A stretch of 64,000 bases of DNA from an uncultured Muribaculum sp. GTDB lineage: Bacteria; Bacteroidota; Bacteroidia; Bacteroidales; Muribaculaceae. This document shows, piece after piece, positions 43,860 to 52,810 of the stretch. The stretch covers positions 1-64,000 of the forward strand of contig CAJUMZ010000017.1 of NCBI GenBank assembly GCA_910587665.1, given 5' to 3'. A program made the position numbers and the translations under genes. Positions within the stretch are counted from its first letter, which is position 1. Each line of letters begins with the position of its first letter. The notes under the pieces were generated by a model, which was not told the DNA's origin, did no database searches, and was given only the letters and a program-made list of their open reading frames with translations.

Positions 43860-44549
43860 TTATGCCAGTGGCCGAAGAAGCTCGGAAAGGCGTTCGACGC
43901 CTTCCGATGCTCCGGTTTTCAATACGGTCACCCCCGCAGGCACGCTTGCAGGATTGGGGTCGATATAGTATACCGGTACTCCCTTGCGTACATAATGAAG
44001 GAGTCCCGCTGCGGGATATACATTTAATGATGTGCCTATAACTACAAATATGTCAGCTTCTTGCACGAGTTCTATCGCCGGCTCGATATTTGGCACGGCT
44101 TCCTGGAAAAATACAATATGGGGTCGCACTCTGTGTCCGTCGATTACGGTGTCGGGAGTGGTCTCCATCGCTTCCGGTTCCAGCCTGTACACTTTGGTCT
44201 CATCGTCGATTGCACGTACTTTCATCAACTCTCCGTGAAGGTGGAGCACATTGCTGCTTCCCGCACGCTCGTGAAGGTCGTCGACATTTTGTGTGATTAT
44301 GTATGTGTCAAAGAGTTCTTCAAGTTTCACGAGTCCGAGATGACCCGCGTTGGGCTGTGCCTTGAGAAGGTCCTTGCGCCTTTCGTTGTAAAACTGATGC
44401 ACGAGCCTCGGATTGCGGGCAAATCCGTCGGCGCTTGCCACTTCCATGACGGGATATTGCTCCCAAAGGCCTCCGCTGTCACGGAAAGTTGAGATACCGC
44501 TCTCGGCGCTCATTCCCGCACCTGTGGATATGACGAGTTTTTTCTTCAT
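43860..44549 (-). CDS. NAD-dependent protein deacylase (sirtuin), zinc site missing
   Basis: 229 residues. Seen: STGAGMSAESGISTFRD (NAD loop), IITQNVDDLHERAG, catalytic His105 in VLHLHGEL, VIGTSLNVYPAAGLL, and Y54-x-x-R57 in QFYNERRKD, the pair that in SIRT5/CobB-class enzymes reads acidic acyl groups (succinyl, malonyl). The two C-x-x-C zinc knuckles expected after HGEL are absent: there is no Cys in the whole protein. The same shortened form is known among bacterial sirtuins. It lies 8 nt after a secreted-protein gene and is probably co-transcribed with it. Confidence 0.92.
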   Translation of the reverse strand: MKKKLVISTGAGMSAESGISTFRDSGGLWEQYPVMEVASADGFARNPRLVHQFYNERRKDLLKAQPNAGHLGLVKLEELFDTYIITQNVDDLHERAGSSNVLHLHGELMKVRAIDDETKVYRLEPEAMETTPDTVIDGHRVRPHIVFFQEAVPNIEPAIELVQEADIFVVIGTSLNVYPAAGLLHYVRKGVPVYYIDPNPASVPAGVTVLKTGASEGVERLSELLRPLA

Positions 44550-44557
44550 GATGCTGT

Positions 44558-46138
44558 CTATTTGATTATTTTTTTACATTCATTTCCTTGGCGCATTATA
44601 TAGATGCCGCCTTCCTGGGGATTAACGACGCGTATGCCCTGAAGGTTGAAATATTCTGCCGGTTCATTTGCGTTTTCCGCCTCGGGCTGAGTGATTGATG
44701 CCTCTGGATAGATCTGTAAGGTAAGTGGAGAGCTATCCCCTACTTCAAGCCATCCGTAACCGGCTTCAAGAAGTATATGGGCTGAGGCGATGAGAGATCC
44801 CTTGGAAAATGTATATGTGCCACCGACGAGGCGACCGAATCCGTCGGGGTAGAGCTCTTTTGCGTTGGCAAGGTCATAGCCGTTGCGTATGAAGTATGCC
44901 TCCGGTACGGAGCTTATCGTGACTTCGCCGCTGGGGTCAAATATCACTCCGGTTGTACTCTCGGAGATATAGCATGCCTCGGGGTCTTCACAGTGGAAAT
45001 ATGTGTAGACCGGGAAGTCAACTGTCCGCTCGACGATATTGGCAGCGTAGGGATGGGTGTCGCCATACATGTCGACCACGCGGAAAAGTCCCTCGGTTAC
45101 AAGGCTCTTCTCGACTTCCACTTCATAGGATATAGGCTCGTGGTGGTACACGTCGGGGAGGAAGCCGTCTGTGATCTTGCGCTTGCCTATCGGCTCCCAG
45201 TTTGCGGCATCTTCCGGCATATAGTATATCGGACCGGATGACATTGACAGCAGCTTTCCGTCGGCGTCGTAAGTGGCAAAGCCTACTGTGTACCTGCCTT
45301 CTCCTTCGGTAAATTTAACTTCCGGATTGACCGGGAAGCTTGTCTCTATGTCAAGTGACGGGTCTTTGTCGGCGACACGCTTTCCGAGGAAGTTGTCGGC
45401 GTCATCGAATCCTCCTCCTTTTACAATAGCATAGTCGTAGTGATCCACGGCTTCGCCTATCTCGACGGGGACAGTCGCGGTGTCGGTGTCACCGCCTACG
45501 GTATATATCACCGGGGGCTTTATCCATCCCGGCAGGTTGAAGCGCACTTTTTCTATGATGTTGGTGCCGTCGCCGAGTACATTGTCTTTGTCATCGTAAT
45601 AGGTGAGCCAGAGATCGAAGTTGAGCTTGTCCGTGTCAAATTTATAAAAGTCCCTCAGCCCTACCATGTCAAGATAGGTTGATTGGTCGGTAACCCAAAG
45701 TGTGCCCTCAAACGGGGTGCCGTCGGCGTTGTTTACTTTCAGCTTCGGCAACTGCTGGGGATACACGAAGAGCCTCCCGTCGATTATGTCGATAATCAAG
45801 GGGCGTGACTCTGCCGAGCTGATGTTGGAGAGCAGGTATCCGTCTATGCGGTATTGTACATGCCCCGGCTCTGAGACGGAGGCTCTCATCAATATGGGAA
45901 GCTCCGGATTTATATTGGTGTAGATTGCCCCGCAATAGGTCACGTTTACCGTGCCCATGTCGAGCCATTGTGTCCATGACGCATCATCATCGCTTGAATT
46001 GACCGGCATTTTCCTTATATGTGAAGCCGTGTTATCGTTGGCAGGGGCTAATGAGATGGCATCCACAACATTGTCGTAGGCCGAGATTGAGACCGATGTG
46101 ATGATTGTCGCAATAACTAAGAGGTAGAATCTTTTCAT
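44558..46138 (-). CDS. Secreted protein with T9SS-like C-terminal domain
   Basis: 526 residues from MKRFYLLVIATIITSVSISA, a signal peptide; the in-frame ATG 48 nt earlier precedes it without support and lies within 5' leader. The body is beta-rich with several immunoglobulin-like or DUF-type modules (HVQYRIDGYLLSNISSAES, RYTVGFATYDADGKLLSMSS) and no recognised enzyme motif. It ends EYFNLQGIRVVNPQEGGIYI then MRQGNECKKIIK, the FNLQGIRV...GIYI pattern of a T9SS sorting domain. A promoter and a 5' hairpin precede it. Surface protein of unknown function. Confidence 0.75.
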   Translation of the reverse strand: MKRFYLLVIATIITSVSISAYDNVVDAISLAPANDNTASHIRKMPVNSSDDDASWTQWLDMGTVNVTYCGAIYTNINPELPILMRASVSEPGHVQYRIDGYLLSNISSAESRPLIIDIIDGRLFVYPQQLPKLKVNNADGTPFEGTLWVTDQSTYLDMVGLRDFYKFDTDKLNFDLWLTYYDDKDNVLGDGTNIIEKVRFNLPGWIKPPVIYTVGGDTDTATVPVEIGEAVDHYDYAIVKGGGFDDADNFLGKRVADKDPSLDIETSFPVNPEVKFTEGEGRYTVGFATYDADGKLLSMSSGPIYYMPEDAANWEPIGKRKITDGFLPDVYHHEPISYEVEVEKSLVTEGLFRVVDMYGDTHPYAANIVERTVDFPVYTYFHCEDPEACYISESTTGVIFDPSGEVTISSVPEAYFIRNGYDLANAKELYPDGFGRLVGGTYTFSKGSLIASAHILLEAGYGWLEVGDSSPLTLQIYPEASITQPEAENANEPAEYFNLQGIRVVNPQEGGIYIMRQGNECKKIIK

Positions 46139-46153
46139 ACATAAATTATTAAT

Positions 46154-46214
46154 GCACGGGAATGAGCCGTGCGGCATACCGGGCAAATGTACGAAAATAT
46201 TCTACAAAAGTCAA
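46154..46214 (-). promoter_or_regulatory. Promoter and leader hairpin for the secreted protein/sirtuin unit
   Basis: Minus strand TTG (46212-46214), 20 nt, TACATTTG (46184-46191), both exact. The leader then forms GCACGG/CCGTGC (46154-46172) ahead of the ATG at 46138; the hairpin has no U-run, so it is not a terminator. Confidence 0.65.
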
Positions 46215-46240
46215 TAATTTTAAGTTAAAGCCGATTTATG

Positions 46241-47464
46241 TCAGTCTTTTGGCTCACAGAGAGGGAGGTCAATGCGGAAGGTGGTGCCGACTCCGATTTC
46301 CGATGACGCGACATATATTTTCCCGCTATGGTATTGCTCGATTATTCGTTTGGCAAGTGTCAGTCCAAGTCCCCAGCCACGCTTTTTGGTGGTGTAACCG
46401 GGATTGAATATGGTGTTGAAACGCTTGCGCGGCAATCCTTTTCCGGTATCGGTCACCTCGATGCAGGCGTTGTCACGCTCGCGATGGAGCGTGATGGTGA
46501 TGGAGCCGTCGGCATCCATGGCGTCGACCGCGTTTTTTATGAGATTTTCCATCACCCACTCGAAGAGGGAGTCGCTAAGGTTGACATAGAGCGGCGTGCC
46601 GGCGGTAATGACCGTGACTTTTATACGCTTTGATATGCGCGATGACATGTAGCCGGCGGCTTTCTCCACAAGCAGGTTGACATCGCCGCATTCCATCTGC
46701 GGTTTTGACCCTATTTTTCCGAAGCGGGAGGCTATGGTGGATAGGCGGTGCACATCCTTGTTCATTTCCGCCACTGTGTCGGCGTCGACCCCAAGCGACT
46801 CGAGCAGTTCCATCCATGCCATCAGCGATGAGATCGGGGTGCCGAGCTGGTGGGCCGTCTCCTTTGACAGTCCTACCCATACTTTGTTTTGCTCCGCTTT
46901 CTTTGTCGATATGAGCGCATAGTATACCACCGTGACGAAGATAAGCATTGTAAGTATCTGTATGTAGGGGTAGTAGTTGAGAAGCTTTAGCAGGCGGCTG
47001 TCCTCATAATACAGGTGCTGGCAGTCACCGGGGGCGATCACGATATGGATGACATTGGAAGTTGTGCGCAGCCGTGAAAGCTTTTTTTCGAGATATTTTG
47101 CGTTGGTCTCGGAGATGAAAAGCGGGTTCAGGGAATCAACCGGCTCCGGAAGCTCGAAGTTGCGGTGCATGAGTATGGTGCCTTCATCGTCGGTGAGCAG
47201 TACCGGTATGGTACGGTTGCCTTCGATTATGCGCAGCAGGAAATCAATATCGCCCGGCGACGATATTCCGGTATCATCATCTGCCATGGTGATTATCGCC
47301 TTTGTGGCATCGGCCCATATCTCCATGCGCTCATGCTCCTGTGATGCGAGGTCGCGGACTATGCGGTTGGAGATGTATAGAAACACTGCGACAAGCGCTA
47401 TCGCGATGACGAGAAAAGCCATCGTACCGTAACGCCGCGTATCGTAAATGTTTGCCATACTCAT
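46241..47464 (-). CDS. Sensor histidine kinase
   Basis: 407 residues. Two membrane helices (about 13-32 and 163-185) enclose an extracytoplasmic sensor of about 130 residues. The dimerisation/phosphoacceptor helix has His205 in SKETAHQLGTPISSLMAW, and the ATPase domain carries MENLIKNAVDAMD (N box), VTDTGKGLPRK (G1) and GWGLGLTLAKRIIEQYH (G2). No response regulator lies beside it; it is the last gene of a unit with a HAD phosphatase, a thioesterase and manC. Signal and target unknown. Confidence 0.93.
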   Translation of the reverse strand: MSMANIYDTRRYGTMAFLVIAIALVAVFLYISNRIVRDLASQEHERMEIWADATKAIITMADDDTGISSPGDIDFLLRIIEGNRTIPVLLTDDEGTILMHRNFELPEPVDSLNPLFISETNAKYLEKKLSRLRTTSNVIHIVIAPGDCQHLYYEDSRLLKLLNYYPYIQILTMLIFVTVVYYALISTKKAEQNKVWVGLSKETAHQLGTPISSLMAWMELLESLGVDADTVAEMNKDVHRLSTIASRFGKIGSKPQMECGDVNLLVEKAAGYMSSRISKRIKVTVITAGTPLYVNLSDSLFEWVMENLIKNAVDAMDADGSITITLHRERDNACIEVTDTGKGLPRKRFNTIFNPGYTTKKRGWGLGLTLAKRIIEQYHSGKIYVASSEIGVGTTFRIDLPLCEPKD

Positions 47465-47487
47465 AATTAACGTGTCGCGGCGGTCGA

Positions 47488-48327
47488 TTATTGCATGGCA
47501 CGGAAGTCATCGGCTATGAAGCGCGCCACCGCATCGTCGGCATTTGTGCCGGTCACCACATCGGCTACACGCTTGACTTCGTCGCGCGCATTGCCTACGG
47601 CGACGGCGACGTCGGCAATCTCAAGCATGGATATGTCGTTGAGGTTGTCGCCGAATGCCACAATGCGGTCGGCCTCGCATCGCGCGGCGATCTTTTTCAC
47701 GGAGTCGGCCTTGTTGAGCCCCGGTGCAAGCACCTCAAGTATCGCCGTGTCATCACCGAAAATGTCAATATAGCTGCTTATGGAGCATAGTGTGGCTGCT
47801 CGAAGCTCGTCGGCAAGCGGGAATATCCTTTCGGGCTTGCCCATGGCAAAGAAAAGGATAGTATCGGGAAGCGCGTAGTCGTCGCCCTCCGGAGTGTCAA
47901 GGTGAAAGCGTTTCAGGGGAAGGTCGGAGCGGTCGTCGATAAACTTGCGGTCGCACGGGGCGAGCTCTCCGTTGCGGTATACCTCGAGCATGCCTCCTTT
48001 ACCAAGTGTATAGGTAAAGGGGTCGACGCCATGTCGCGCCGCAATTTCCCGGACTGTGCGCGAAGTGTCGGCGTCGATGAAGCGGGTGTCGGCATATCGC
48101 TTCGTTTTTCTATCCCAAAGCGAGGCGCCGGTCATGACAATGGCGGGGAGATCCGATTTCACATCGGCAAGTAGCGGCTCGACGGTGGCGGGGGTGCGCG
48201 CCGTCGCCACTGTGATCAGCGCGCCTTTCCCGGACAGTTCGGAGAGTATCGACGCCGAGCGTCGGCTCACCCGGCTGTCGGGAGCGAGGAGGGTGCCGTC
48301 AAGGTCGCTGACATAAAGTGTCTTCAT
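47488..48327 (-). CDS. HAD-superfamily (Cof-type) phosphatase
   Basis: 279 residues. Seen: motif I LYVSDLDGTLLAPDSRVSR with the nucleophile Asp and acid/base Asp, motif II in VATARTPATV, a large C2-type cap, and motif IV AFGDNLNDISMLEIADVAVA. Such enzymes remove phosphate from sugar phosphates or nucleotide-like metabolites; the substrate cannot be told from sequence. Eight nt before it ends the thioesterase gene. Confidence 0.9.
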   Translation of the reverse strand: MKTLYVSDLDGTLLAPDSRVSRRSASILSELSGKGALITVATARTPATVEPLLADVKSDLPAIVMTGASLWDRKTKRYADTRFIDADTSRTVREIAARHGVDPFTYTLGKGGMLEVYRNGELAPCDRKFIDDRSDLPLKRFHLDTPEGDDYALPDTILFFAMGKPERIFPLADELRAATLCSISSYIDIFGDDTAILEVLAPGLNKADSVKKIAARCEADRIVAFGDNLNDISMLEIADVAVAVGNARDEVKRVADVVTGTNADDAVARFIADDFRAMQ

Positions 48328-48335
48328 CCTTGCGG

Positions 48336-48803
48336 TCAGAGTTTTCGCTTTTCAAAAGATTCAAGAGCCTCGATCCATCTGGGGTCGATGGGGGCTGATT
48401 TTCCGGTAGTGATGTCAAAGCCTACCATTATTGTACGGGCGATGCACTTCACCTCGTCGGTGTCGGTGTTGACGATGCGCTGCTCAAGCTCGAAGCTTTT
48501 CTCTCCGCCCATGCGGGTGACCGTCGTGCGCACCGCTATAGGCTCGGTGATGTAGGTGGGCGCGAAGAAGTCGCAGTTGATATTGGCGACAACGATGTTG
48601 ATGCGCTTCCAGTTGACAGCCTCAGGGACAACGTCTTGAAAATAGTGGCTCTTTCCGAGATCGAAAAACTGGATATATACGGCATTGTTGAGATGCCCGA
48701 GCATGTCGATGTCGTTGAACCGTATCTGCAAGGGCACCTCGTGCCGGAACGGAAATTCCGGCACGGGTACTCTCGGATTAGAGGAACTTGTCGCCATAGG
48801 CAA
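48336..48803 (-). CDS. Acyl-CoA thioesterase, 4HBT hotdog fold
   Basis: 155 residues. The hotdog motif is RFNDIDMLGHLNNAVYIQFF, where Asp is the usual catalytic residue of the 4-hydroxybenzoyl-CoA thioesterase group, followed by VVANINCDFFAPTYITEPIA and FELEQRIVN. Predicted to hydrolyse acyl-CoA; substrate unknown. The start at 48803 (or the Met two codons later) lies inside manC, an overlap of about 20-26 nt, which indicates translational coupling. Confidence 0.88.
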   Translation of the reverse strand: MPMATSSSNPRVPVPEFPFRHEVPLQIRFNDIDMLGHLNNAVYIQFFDLGKSHYFQDVVPEAVNWKRINIVVANINCDFFAPTYITEPIAVRTTVTRMGGEKSFELEQRIVNTDTDEVKCIARTIMVGFDITTGKSAPIDPRWIEALESFEKRKL

Positions 48804-49860
48804 GTTTTACGTCGTTAACATATTGCTTGATTGTCTGCTCTTCGGATTTCGGGCATATCAGCAACACGTCGCCTGCGTCGGCGATGATATAGTCTTTAAG
48901 CCCGTTTGCCACAATCAGCTTGTCGCCGCGCACGGCAAAGATGTTGCCGGAAGAGTTGTAGGCGAGCACCCGGCAGTTTTGTGTCACGTTTGCCTCGCGG
49001 TTTTTAGGCGAATTGTCATATAGTGCGCTCCATGTGCCGAGGTCGTTCCATCCGAAGCTTACACACTCGACATATACGTTGGTGGCGCGCTCCATGACTG
49101 CGTAGTCGATTGAGATGCTCACGCAGCCAGGAAATTCCTTGAGAATGAAATCTTTCTCGGCGGGTGTGCCGAATGCGTCAGCGCCGCGGTCAAACGTATT
49201 GGTGAGGTCGGGCGCATACTCGTGGAGGGCGTTGAGGATGGATTTCGCACTCCAAAGGAATATACCTGAATTCCAGAAAAATTCGCCGCTTTCCAAAAAC
49301 ACCTTAGCAAGCTCGATGTCAGGCTTTTCAGTGAAAGTCTTGACTTTAAGGATGTCGCCGGCGACAGGCTTCCCGATCTGGATATATCCGTAGCCGGTCT
49401 CGGGTCGGGTAGGCTTTATGCCGAGGGTAAGGAGGGAGTCGTGGGTCTCTACAAATTCAAACCCTTGCTCGATCGCCCTTACAAATTCAGCCTCGCGGGT
49501 GATGAGATGGTCGCTTGGCGTCACTATCATCGATGCCTCGGGGTCGCGTGCCATGATGTGATATGCCGCCCATGCTATGCAGGGGGCGGTGTTGCGCCGT
49601 GCCGGTTCGAGAAGTATCTGGGAGTCGTCAAGCTCGGGGAGCTGCTCCTTCACCAGCGGCGCATACTGGTCGTTGGTTACTATTATTATGTTTTCTTTCT
49701 GTACGACAGGCAATATGCGGTCATAGCTCATCTGGAGCAGTGACCTGCCGGTGCCAAAAAAGTCAATAAACTGTTTGGGTCGCTCAGCGCGGCTGTAGGG
49801 CCAGAAACGGCTACCTATACCTCCGCACATAATCACACAATAGCGATGTTTATCAATCAT
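48778..49860 (-). CDS. manC: Mannose-1-phosphate guanylyltransferase
   Basis: 360 residues, single-domain type without the C-terminal isomerase. Makes GDP-mannose from mannose-1-phosphate and GTP for surface glycans. Seen: VIMCGGIGSRFWPYSRAERP followed by KQF (nucleotide signature), VTPSDHLI, GYGYIQIG, FTEKPDIELAKVF and FFWNSGIFLWSA. First gene of a four-gene unit, ahead of the thioesterase, HAD phosphatase and histidine kinase. Confidence 0.96.
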   Translation of the reverse strand: MIDKHRYCVIMCGGIGSRFWPYSRAERPKQFIDFFGTGRSLLQMSYDRILPVVQKENIIIVTNDQYAPLVKEQLPELDDSQILLEPARRNTAPCIAWAAYHIMARDPEASMIVTPSDHLITREAEFVRAIEQGFEFVETHDSLLTLGIKPTRPETGYGYIQIGKPVAGDILKVKTFTEKPDIELAKVFLESGEFFWNSGIFLWSAKSILNALHEYAPDLTNTFDRGADAFGTPAEKDFILKEFPGCVSISIDYAVMERATNVYVECVSFGWNDLGTWSALYDNSPKNREANVTQNCRVLAYNSSGNIFAVRGDKLIVANGLKDYIIADAGDVLLICPKSEEQTIKQYVNDVKLAYGDKFL

Positions 49861-49951
49861 GCCGGTTAAGTAAAAGTTATTAAGTCTCGCTAAGTTAGTA
49901 ATTATTTGTGAGAAGGCAAAAAATAGTTGACGGCAACCGGGTCATATAGTG

Positions 49952-50746
49952 TCAGTCGCCCACGTGCTTGAACACGTTTTCCATGTGTTGCCAGAAATCA
50001 TCCCATGTGGGGCAATAGAGCAACAGATATATTATGAATGACGTGCAGCCTCCGGTGATAAGGCTTGCCCATACGGTCATATAGTCCCAATGAAAGGAGA
50101 ATACCGTTTGTGTCACTCCAAACAGTGTTATGACAGCAATTTTGACCGCGCCATTCAGCGAGTTGCGGACAAAGCGTATAAGGATGCCCAACACAATCAG
50201 GATTATAGCGCATATAATCCCTTTGCCGGACATTACCTGACGTCGCGGTCCTCCAAGTTTATCGTTGGCAATTGTGTCGGGGAATGTAGCTCCGGCGACA
50301 AGCTCCTTGGAAATCAGTTTGTCGGGCGACCATGCGTTTTCTTCAATATAAAAGGCATAATTGCCCCCACGTACAAGGGTGACACAACGCACGTAAGGAG
50401 TCCCGGCGTCGGTCTTGAAATCATAAATTCTCATCCAGCCGTTGGCATTTCCCGACAGCTTTTCCTTTTCGCGGGGCGTGCCGTAAGATTTGTCGAAATT
50501 ATTGATGTAGGACCATGAGTACGGCTCATTCTTGGGATTGACCACGGAATAAACCGACAGATATCCTCCGCCCGGTATAGCCGCCTCGAGTTTCTTGTAG
50601 GCGACGGAAGATGTTGCCTTGAACTCCACGCTGTCCGGAAAGTTCATGGTGACTCCGGTGATGGAATCGGTAAATGATACGGCAGCCCCGACATTGACAT
50701 AGGCAATGAGTACAGAAAGCAATATTGTTAAACGCAGGTGTCTCAT
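49952..50746 (-). CDS. Envelope protein with N-terminal signal and C-terminal membrane helices
   Basis: 264 residues. Signal peptide (about 1-21), an extracytoplasmic region (SITGVTMNFPDSVEFKATSS, YSVVNPKNEPYSWSYINNFD) with no known motif, then about three membrane helices from residue 174 on (GKGIICAIILIVLGILIRF, VKIAVITLFGVTQTVF, ITGGCTSFIIYLLLYC). Ends in a short cytoplasmic or periplasmic tail. Not recognised. Its ATG overlaps the preceding gene by 4 nt, so it belongs to the envelope cluster and is its last gene. Confidence 0.7.
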   Translation of the reverse strand: MRHLRLTILLSVLIAYVNVGAAVSFTDSITGVTMNFPDSVEFKATSSVAYKKLEAAIPGGGYLSVYSVVNPKNEPYSWSYINNFDKSYGTPREKEKLSGNANGWMRIYDFKTDAGTPYVRCVTLVRGGNYAFYIEENAWSPDKLISKELVAGATFPDTIANDKLGGPRRQVMSGKGIICAIILIVLGILIRFVRNSLNGAVKIAVITLFGVTQTVFSFHWDYMTVWASLITGGCTSFIIYLLLYCPTWDDFWQHMENVFKHVGD

Positions 50747-51945
50747 TTTTTCAAAGATTCAGTCATTGATTCGAGCGTTTTTTCGATAATGTTGTCATAG
50801 AGGTCGGAAACGTTCATATGCTCTGACTTGTATGTACACTTAGGGGCAAGTGTTTTATTCCAGAGTACGACTTTCTCGGAGTTTACATAGTGGTAAATCT
50901 TTACCATGATGTCGATTGCCGGGAAAGTCATGTCTTTGTAGTCGTCGCCGCTCCAGGAGATGGTTCTTGTGGTATACCCGGTCGAGACGGTCACAAACAG
51001 TTTCCCTTCGAGCTTGTGTCGGTCAGCAGAATCGGCGTTAAATGCATCGAATGAGAAAATCTCCTCACCCATGAGTTCGGTAAATAGCTTGTCGAGCTGT
51101 CGGGATACAATCTGTGATATTTTTTCCTCGGTGATGCCGGTCTCGATGGCAACATATTTTTTCTGACGCAGTGTCTCTATTTTGTCGCGCTCTTCTTCGG
51201 CACCGGGGATTTTGCCTATCTGCGATGACCAAAAAGTTGATAACGTTTTCAGGAATTGTCGCTGGTCCTTCGCGTTTTTAATAAACGACATGAAATAGGT
51301 GACTTTTGTGTCGTTGTTGTACCTTATAGTTGTAAACATCTGAATTATCAGAGTTGTAAATGCCGGGGAGTATTTCTTGGCTATCTCAGGTACCTTGTTT
51401 TTGAGATAGCTGTCGATGGTTGCGGAGATAAGAGCCTTGACTTCATCACGCTTGCATATGCGGTCGGTGTAAAGGAAATAGGCTACACCTGAAAATGTAG
51501 GGTTGCGCTTTATAATCCCGGCAAGTATGGTGTCGCGGATGGCTCCCCCTACGAAATAAACGATTATTCCCGACAGGATTACAAAGAGGGGAAACAATAC
51601 CCAGTACCACCGATAAAAGAATGCCTTATATCGGCTTTCCGGCATAAGACTTTGGTATTCCGGGAGGTATTCATCCTTGATTTCATATGTCTTGCCATAA
51701 TGCCGGTCGCGCAATACAATGCGTGGGGAGGAGAAATTCTCATGATACCATACGGCTTCATATTCCGACTCTACGACATCTCCGTCGTCGGTGCTAAACG
51801 TATAAGTCTTTACGATAGGATTGTCGACATATTCATATTCCGGGGCACAGAGTTTTTCACTGAGAAACCATGAGGCAACTCCGAGCGCGAGGAATATTAT
51901 CCACAGGGCGATGTCAAAATTGGAATCAATCTTTTTGATAGTCAT
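50743..51945 (-). CDS. Uncharacterised two-helix membrane protein
   Basis: 400 residues. Membrane helix about 13-30 (LWIIFLALGVASWFLSEKL), a domain of roughly 75 residues, a second helix about 108-133 (WYWVLFPLFVILSGIIVYFV), then a large soluble part of about 265 residues with a helical middle (RQFLKTLSTFWSSQIGKI) and a beta-rich end (KLFVTVSTGYTTRTISWSGD). With both helices the large domain faces the same side as the N-terminus, probably the cytoplasm. No recognised motif. 22 nt after the FecR-like gene and overlapping the next gene by 4 nt. Confidence 0.7.
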   Translation of the reverse strand: MTIKKIDSNFDIALWIIFLALGVASWFLSEKLCAPEYEYVDNPIVKTYTFSTDDGDVVESEYEAVWYHENFSSPRIVLRDRHYGKTYEIKDEYLPEYQSLMPESRYKAFFYRWYWVLFPLFVILSGIIVYFVGGAIRDTILAGIIKRNPTFSGVAYFLYTDRICKRDEVKALISATIDSYLKNKVPEIAKKYSPAFTTLIIQMFTTIRYNNDTKVTYFMSFIKNAKDQRQFLKTLSTFWSSQIGKIPGAEEERDKIETLRQKKYVAIETGITEEKISQIVSRQLDKLFTELMGEEIFSFDAFNADSADRHKLEGKLFVTVSTGYTTRTISWSGDDYKDMTFPAIDIMVKIYHYVNSEKVVLWNKTLAPKCTYKSEHMNVSDLYDNIIEKTLESMTESLKK

Positions 51946-51967
51946 GATATGATGTTTTAGAAAGTTA

Positions 51968-52810
51968 TCAGATGCGTAGGAGGGAGTAGAAGAAGTTTCC
52001 TGTTGCCTTGGGAGTGCCGCCGTTGAGGATGGTGCGGATATCGTCGGCGTTAAACGGCATGTCGGAGCCTATCACGATATAGCCTGAGCTCTCTTCCGGC
52101 AACAGATACCGGTATTCGCCTATCACGGTCTCGCCTATCGGCTTGACTATCGGATTTTCATTGAAATAGAAGTTGATATCCCCATTGTCATTCTGGTCTA
52201 TGATGTTGATATACAGATATTGGTCAAGGGTATTGAATACGGCGAAGTTGAATGTCTTGTCGCTGTCGGTTATGTCACGCCGTATGAGGATTATATCGGC
52301 AGAATCATTGTAGTTGGCGTCGGCGGGTAGCTGCATGAGTTGTTGCAGATAGGGTTTCGAGGGATCGGAGGCGGTGAGCGCGGAAGATGACGCGTCGGTG
52401 TCGTGCATGGACAGCCCCGTGCTTCCGTAGCGCGATTTTCTTTTCTCACCGTTTTCACTTATCGCTGCGAGAATCCTTTGGTTGGTTTTATGCGTCACTC
52501 TGTCGGCATCGTTGATTGCCTCACTGATAATTGTCTTTACCGACATGTCGCCGGACGTTAGCGATGAGTATAGCCGTCGTGTGTCGGAGTCAAGTATCTC
52601 TACGGTTGCACCGGCGGGTATGCGCAGCATGTCGGAGGAGGTGATTTCCGCGCGTCGTTGCAGCGGTTTCCACCGGTTGCCGCTTTTCAGGGTTATATCG
52701 CCTGTTATCTTGTACACTTTAAGTGATGCCTCAAGCGCCGGTGACGCTATTGTCATTATTGACAGAGCCACGGTTAAGGTTATTAAGAGAGAATTTTTTG
52801 TAAATTTCAT
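51968..52810 (-). CDS. Secreted FecR/DUF4384-like protein
   Basis: 280 residues with a signal peptide (about 1-25). The N-terminal part (KVYKITGDITLKSGNRWKPL, LRIPAGATVEILDSDTRRLY) has the look of a FecR-type domain: a short G-D-x-x-L-K-S-G-x-x-W strand pattern and an inducible-surface-like sequence. The C-terminal half (FAVFNTLDQYLYINIIDQND, NENPIVKPIGETVIGEYRYL) resembles DUF4384. The two assignments are from pattern only. Its first 80 nt lie inside the CHASE2 gene, a long overlap, so the pair is tightly coupled; FecR-type with CHASE2 proteins are a recurrent pair in other bacteria. Confidence 0.72.
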   Translation of the reverse strand: MKFTKNSLLITLTVALSIMTIASPALEASLKVYKITGDITLKSGNRWKPLQRRAEITSSDMLRIPAGATVEILDSDTRRLYSSLTSGDMSVKTIISEAINDADRVTHKTNQRILAAISENGEKRKSRYGSTGLSMHDTDASSSALTASDPSKPYLQQLMQLPADANYNDSADIILIRRDITDSDKTFNFAVFNTLDQYLYINIIDQNDNGDINFYFNENPIVKPIGETVIGEYRYLLPEESSGYIVIGSDMPFNADDIRTILNGGTPKATGNFFYSLLRI

